In this document: in pieces, positions 61,615 to 64,000 of the stretch
Position numbering within the stretch: position 1 is the stretch's first letter
Layout of the letters: every line of letters begins with the position of its first letter
Source of the DNA: Ardenticatenaceae bacterium
GTDB taxonomy: Bacteria; Chloroflexota; Anaerolineae; Promineifilales; Promineifilaceae
DNA: 64,000 nt
Reading direction: 5' to 3'
Assembly (NCBI GenBank): GCA_020634235.1
Contig: JACKCB010000005.1
Location: 124,001-188,000 of the forward strand
Translations under genes and position numbers: made by a program
Notes under the pieces: generated by a model
Database searches by the model: none
Seen by the model: the letters and a program-made list of their open reading frames with translations, nothing else
What the model was told of the DNA's origin: nothing

Positions 61615-62115
61615 TCAGAAGAAGGCTGCTCTGGGTTGCTGGGGGTTGTCGGCTACCAGGGGGATGAGGTGATAATTGCCTTGCAGGACGCGCCGCGCCA
61701 GCCAGTCGCACCAGGGTTCGATGGGTTCGTTTAATGCGTCCAACTCGGCCAGTGAGAAATAGGCGGCGGCGTCTGTTTCGTGGCCGTCGTCGTGCTGCGG
61801 CTCGCCGGAGACGTGTTGGCAAAGGTAGATGAGCGCGGTCATGGTCTCCCAGTTGAAGTTTTGGTAGCCGAGGAGTCCGGTGATAATGGCTGTTACTCCG
61901 CCCTCTTCTCTCGTTTCCCGCAGAGCCGCCTCATCTGGTGTCTCGCCTTGCTCTACCACGCCCCAGGGAATACTCCACTGGCCCGCCAATGACGTCCCCT
62001 TTGCCTGGCGAATGAGCAGGATTTTGTTGTCGCGGAGAACGGCTGTGCCCACACAAACAACAATTCTGGGCGGCCACGCTGTATTTGGTGAAGTATTGTC
62101 CATATTCCTTTCCAT
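61615..62115 (-). CDS. NUDIX hydrolase
   Basis: 166 aa. The Nudix box is complete: G-x5-E-x7-REUxEEGG (GVVEQGETPDEAALRETREEGG spans it). It hydrolyses nucleoside-diphosphate-linked compounds; the substrate cannot be predicted. TATAAT on minus (62137-62142) is a possible -10. ATG 62115 or ATG 62103 may start the protein; the latter follows AAAGGA very closely. Confidence 0.88.
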   Translation of the reverse strand: MERNMDNTSPNTAWPPRIVVCVGTAVLRDNKILLIRQAKGTSLAGQWSIPWGVVEQGETPDEAALRETREEGGVTAIITGLLGYQNFNWETMTALIYLCQHVSGEPQHDDGHETDAAAYFSLAELDALNEPIEPWCDWLARRVLQGNYHLIPLVADNPQQPRAAFF

Positions 62116-62250
62116 TGTTCAGGTGTAGCTTGTGGGATTATACGCTTTGGAAGATACGGCCGTCGTCCATCCAAAGATAGAAACAGGGGTTGATTTACGA
62201 TTGGGGAAGCAAATATGAGCTAAGATTCAACAGACTGCTCGGAGTTCAGT

Positions 62251-62544
62251 TTATTGTTGTCGTACCAAACGAATTTCTAACTGACAGCCAACAGCTTCGG
62301 CATATTTACGCAACGTAGCCACAGACGGAGAATGTTTGTTACTACCGCCACCTGCTTCCAGTCTAGCTATGGCCGATGTTTTTGTACCCATTCTTTCCGC
62401 TACATCAGCCTGAGTTAGCCCTGCTTCTTTTCTGGCGTTTAACAACTCATCAAAAAGCAGGAATTCTGCCTCAAGTGCATCATATTCTTCTTGGAAAGCT
62501 GGGTCTTGCTTCCATTCTTTTGTCATTTCATCATGTGATTTCAT
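62251..62544 (-). CDS. HigA-like antitoxin, XRE-family HTH
   Basis: 97 aa. The C-terminal half is a helix-turn-helix of the XRE/HigA type (RKEAGLTQADVAERMGTKTSAIARLE) with SPSVATLRKYAEAVG. It neutralises the adjacent toxin and represses the operon. ATG 62544 follows GAGGTG and sits 8 nt past the toxin stop codon TGA. Toxin first, antitoxin second is the HigBA order. Confidence 0.85.
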   Translation of the reverse strand: MKSHDEMTKEWKQDPAFQEEYDALEAEFLLFDELLNARKEAGLTQADVAERMGTKTSAIARLEAGGGSNKHSPSVATLRKYAEAVGCQLEIRLVRQQ

Positions 62545-62552
62545 ATTACACC

Positions 62553-62882
62553 TCACCAGTTTGTCTTGACATCATTCATTCTTCGACGCGCAATGTCCAG
62601 CTCTCTCTTCGGCGTTTTCTGCGATTTTTTGATAAACGCATGAAGAATGATAATTCTCTGGTCAACGATTGTGCAGAAGAAAGCCCGACCAATCCCTTCT
62701 TTGCCCCTTGCTCGAATCTCAAACAAGCCTTTACCCATACTTTGTGTGAACGGCATCCCCAAATTTGGGCCAAAGATGATCATTCGTTCGGTCACTCTGG
62801 CATAAAAGGCGCGGATGCCCACAGGCCAATCATTGATTGTTTCCTGCACATCCTCATCGTAGTAAAGAATTTCCCAATCCAT
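62553..62882 (-). CDS. HigB/RelE-type toxin (Gp49-like)
   Basis: 109 aa. It has the Gp49/HigB pattern: LGMPFTQSMGKGLFEIRARGKEGIGRAFF, IVDQRIIILHAFIKKSQKTPKRELDIARRR. Members are ribosome-dependent mRNA endonucleases. The residues usual for catalysis are in the GLFEIR and FIKKSQKTP segments, both intact. A perfect palindrome lies just upstream of ATG 62882. Confidence 0.85.
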   Translation of the reverse strand: MDWEILYYDEDVQETINDWPVGIRAFYARVTERMIIFGPNLGMPFTQSMGKGLFEIRARGKEGIGRAFFCTIVDQRIIILHAFIKKSQKTPKRELDIARRRMNDVKTNW

Positions 62883-62888
62883 GACGGA

Positions 62889-62910
62889 ATGTTAACATAT
62901 TTGTTAACAT
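62889..62910 (-). promoter_or_regulatory. Operator-like palindrome of the toxin-antitoxin operon
   Basis: ATGTTAAC and GTTAACAT, perfect 8-bp arms 6 bp apart, end 6 nt before the toxin start codon. It is the expected site for autorepression by the antitoxin. Confidence 0.65.
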
Positions 62911-62984
62911 CCGTCTAGCATGATTCAGCACCCGATTTTGGAGAAATGTCATCAGATTGCCCCTCAGACGAGGAACAACTTGAT

Positions 62985-63632
62985 TTACGGCTGGGGACGG
63001 CGCAAAATACGCGCCGCGCCGCCAAAACCCAAAGTCAGACTTGCCAGCGAAAATCCCGCCAGGATAACAAGAACCATCCTCAAATTATCCGGCCGAGCCT
63101 GAAACAGGGTTAGATCGCGCATGGGGTCAATGGCGTAGTAGTTGGGAAACAGACGCGCCAGCCAGGTGATCCGCGACGTGGCGTAGCGAACGGGGGCCAA
63201 TCCACCACCGATGAAGAAGATGATGAGACCGCTGAGTACGGCCGTTAACGCCCCAGCCACATAATGACGCGCCCGCAGCCCCATCAACAAGGCGATGCCA
63301 ATCCAAGACAGAGCTACTAACCCGGCCATCAGCAAGACAAGCAGCAGATAGCGACCCGGCCGGGTGTAGAGAGCGACCAGCAAAACCGTACCCGCTGCCA
63401 GCCCCATGGCCAGCGCCAGCAGCGCCCAGAGCAGCGAACGGGGCAACAGGCGCAGTTCCAGGATGGCGTTGGTTTCGCAATCTTGCGCCGTCAACATGCC
63501 GCCAATCATCATCGCCGCCATAAAAGCAGTCAGGGGCAACATCGTCATGCCGAAATAGACGGTGCCGGTGCGGTGCAGCAAAGCGCGCACCAGGACCAGC
63601 CGCCGTTTCATGCCGTCAGAGTAGGTACGCAC
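62985..63632 (-). pseudogene. ABC transporter remnant: ATPase signature fused to an ABC-2 permease
   Basis: The frame opens with VRTYSDGMKRRLVLVRALLH, which is the signature-motif helix of an ABC ATPase, and then passes within about five residues into the membrane part of an ABC-2 permease (MLPLTAFMAAMMIGGMLTAQDCETNA, five to six helices). Walker A, Walker B and the N-terminal half of the permease are missing. An internal deletion that joined the ATPase and permease genes of one transporter explains this. A stop codon lies in frame just upstream (about 63661). A short permease starting at ATG 63611 could still be translated. One CCCGGCCGGG (about 63355) is inside. Confidence 0.65.
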
Positions 63633-63706
63633 GCCGGATTTTGATGCAAACCCGCGTGATTAACAAATTCAACCTTGCCATTTGCCACCGTTGTCACTCC
63701 TCTTAC

Positions 63707-64000
63707 TCACTGCTGCAGATACACCAGGCAATCATGCAACACGAAATCAACACCATCTGTCGTATCCACGATCAAACGATTGTCAGGCAGGTAAGCGTAA
63801 AAAACCAGGTCATCTGCATCCGCAAACTGGTTCGTCTGGAGCTGAGAACTTACTGATGTTCGGGCGTTCAGTCGTCGTGCGCGTTCCGCTGCTGTTGCTC
63901 GACAGTGGATAACCTTCAGCGGCGTCCTGGCCTGTGCGCATATATTCTGCAATCGTCCCAAAACAAACGGCTGTCTTCCGGCCGAATCGAAAATCGCAGA
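63707..64000 (-). CDS. P-loop kinase-like ATPase, partial (N-terminus beyond the window)
   Basis: Ninety-seven C-terminal residues are present. The pattern AIFDSAGRQPFVLGRLQNIC, VIHCRATAAERARRLNAR, then LIVDTTDGVDFVLHDCLVYL is that of small P-loop kinases (gluconate kinase, zeta toxin and AAA_33 type): a strand after the cut Walker motifs, the lid arginines and the final Asp-Thr strand. Walker A would lie beyond 64000. The substrate is unknown. Confidence 0.6.
   Translation of the reverse strand, partial: SAIFDSAGRQPFVLGRLQNICAQARTPLKVIHCRATAAERARRLNARTSVSSQLQTNQFADADDLVFYAYLPDNRLIVDTTDGVDFVLHDCLVYLQQ

Overview
The window is a GC-rich bacterial chromosome segment. The families present (Mrp antiporter with fused A/B subunits, DUF951, EF-G2-type GTPase, Pro/Thr-rich lipoproteins, SHOCT-like and DUF4097 envelope proteins, a secreted C39-type peptidase with TPRs) and the intergenic hairpin repeats suggest a Chloroflexota bacterium of the Anaerolineae type. 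This is inference from gene content; no rRNA, tRNA or CRISPR array was recognised. The palindrome CCCGGCCGGG recurs through the window (about 105 perfect copies by eye), usually inside genes and often read as Pro-Ala-Gly.

Layout. 1-3755: nadK (cut by the left edge), hisS and a secreted SGNH-like protein, all on minus. 3892-4673: two small minus-strand genes that together make a membrane-anchored Cas4/RecB-type nuclease, divergent from a sensor kinase/response regulator pair (4777-6847). 6862-7074: a MITE-like palindromic element. 7219-12075: small membrane protein, lone receiver, bacterial PH protein and an ABC-2 exporter. 12166-18298: dehydrogenase, C39-like peptidase, lipoprotein, secF, secD. 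18687-22726: an envelope-stress-like cluster in which four proteins share one SHOCT-like module, behind a strong promoter bracketed by a symmetric array of 10-bp repeats. 23068-27232: glycosyltransferase, DUF951, site-2 protease, HD protein and a LiaF-like protein. 27579-31676: EF-G2 and a peptide-binding lipoprotein. 32008-36580: MarR regulator plus heterodimeric ABC exporter. 36692-44048: J-domain protein, MscS channel, hydrolase, minimal metallopeptidase, triple-FKBP lipoprotein and Tex. 44093-50148: Mrp Na+/H+ antiporter operon. 50419-55980: hydrolase and an AttEFGH-like ABC module. 56061-57317: thioredoxin-fold-like protein and folE.

From about 57.8 kb to the right edge the texture changes. 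CCCGGCCGGG is absent from 57.5 to 63.35 kb, the DNA is more AT-rich, and the genes are accessory in kind: nucleotidyltransferase, aldo/keto reductase, orphan lipoprotein, NUDIX hydrolase, HigBA-type toxin-antitoxin, a fused ABC-transporter remnant and a partial P-loop kinase. It looks like a recently acquired or rearranged tract.

Much of the window concerns the envelope: protein export (SecDF), lipoprotein folding (FKBP), ion homeostasis (Mrp, MscS), drug and lipid export (three ABC systems) and stress sensing (SHOCT/DUF4097/LiaF-like, two-component systems). At least six genes have a -10 box only 6-8 nt before the start codon and no Shine-Dalgarno sequence, suggesting leaderless transcripts.
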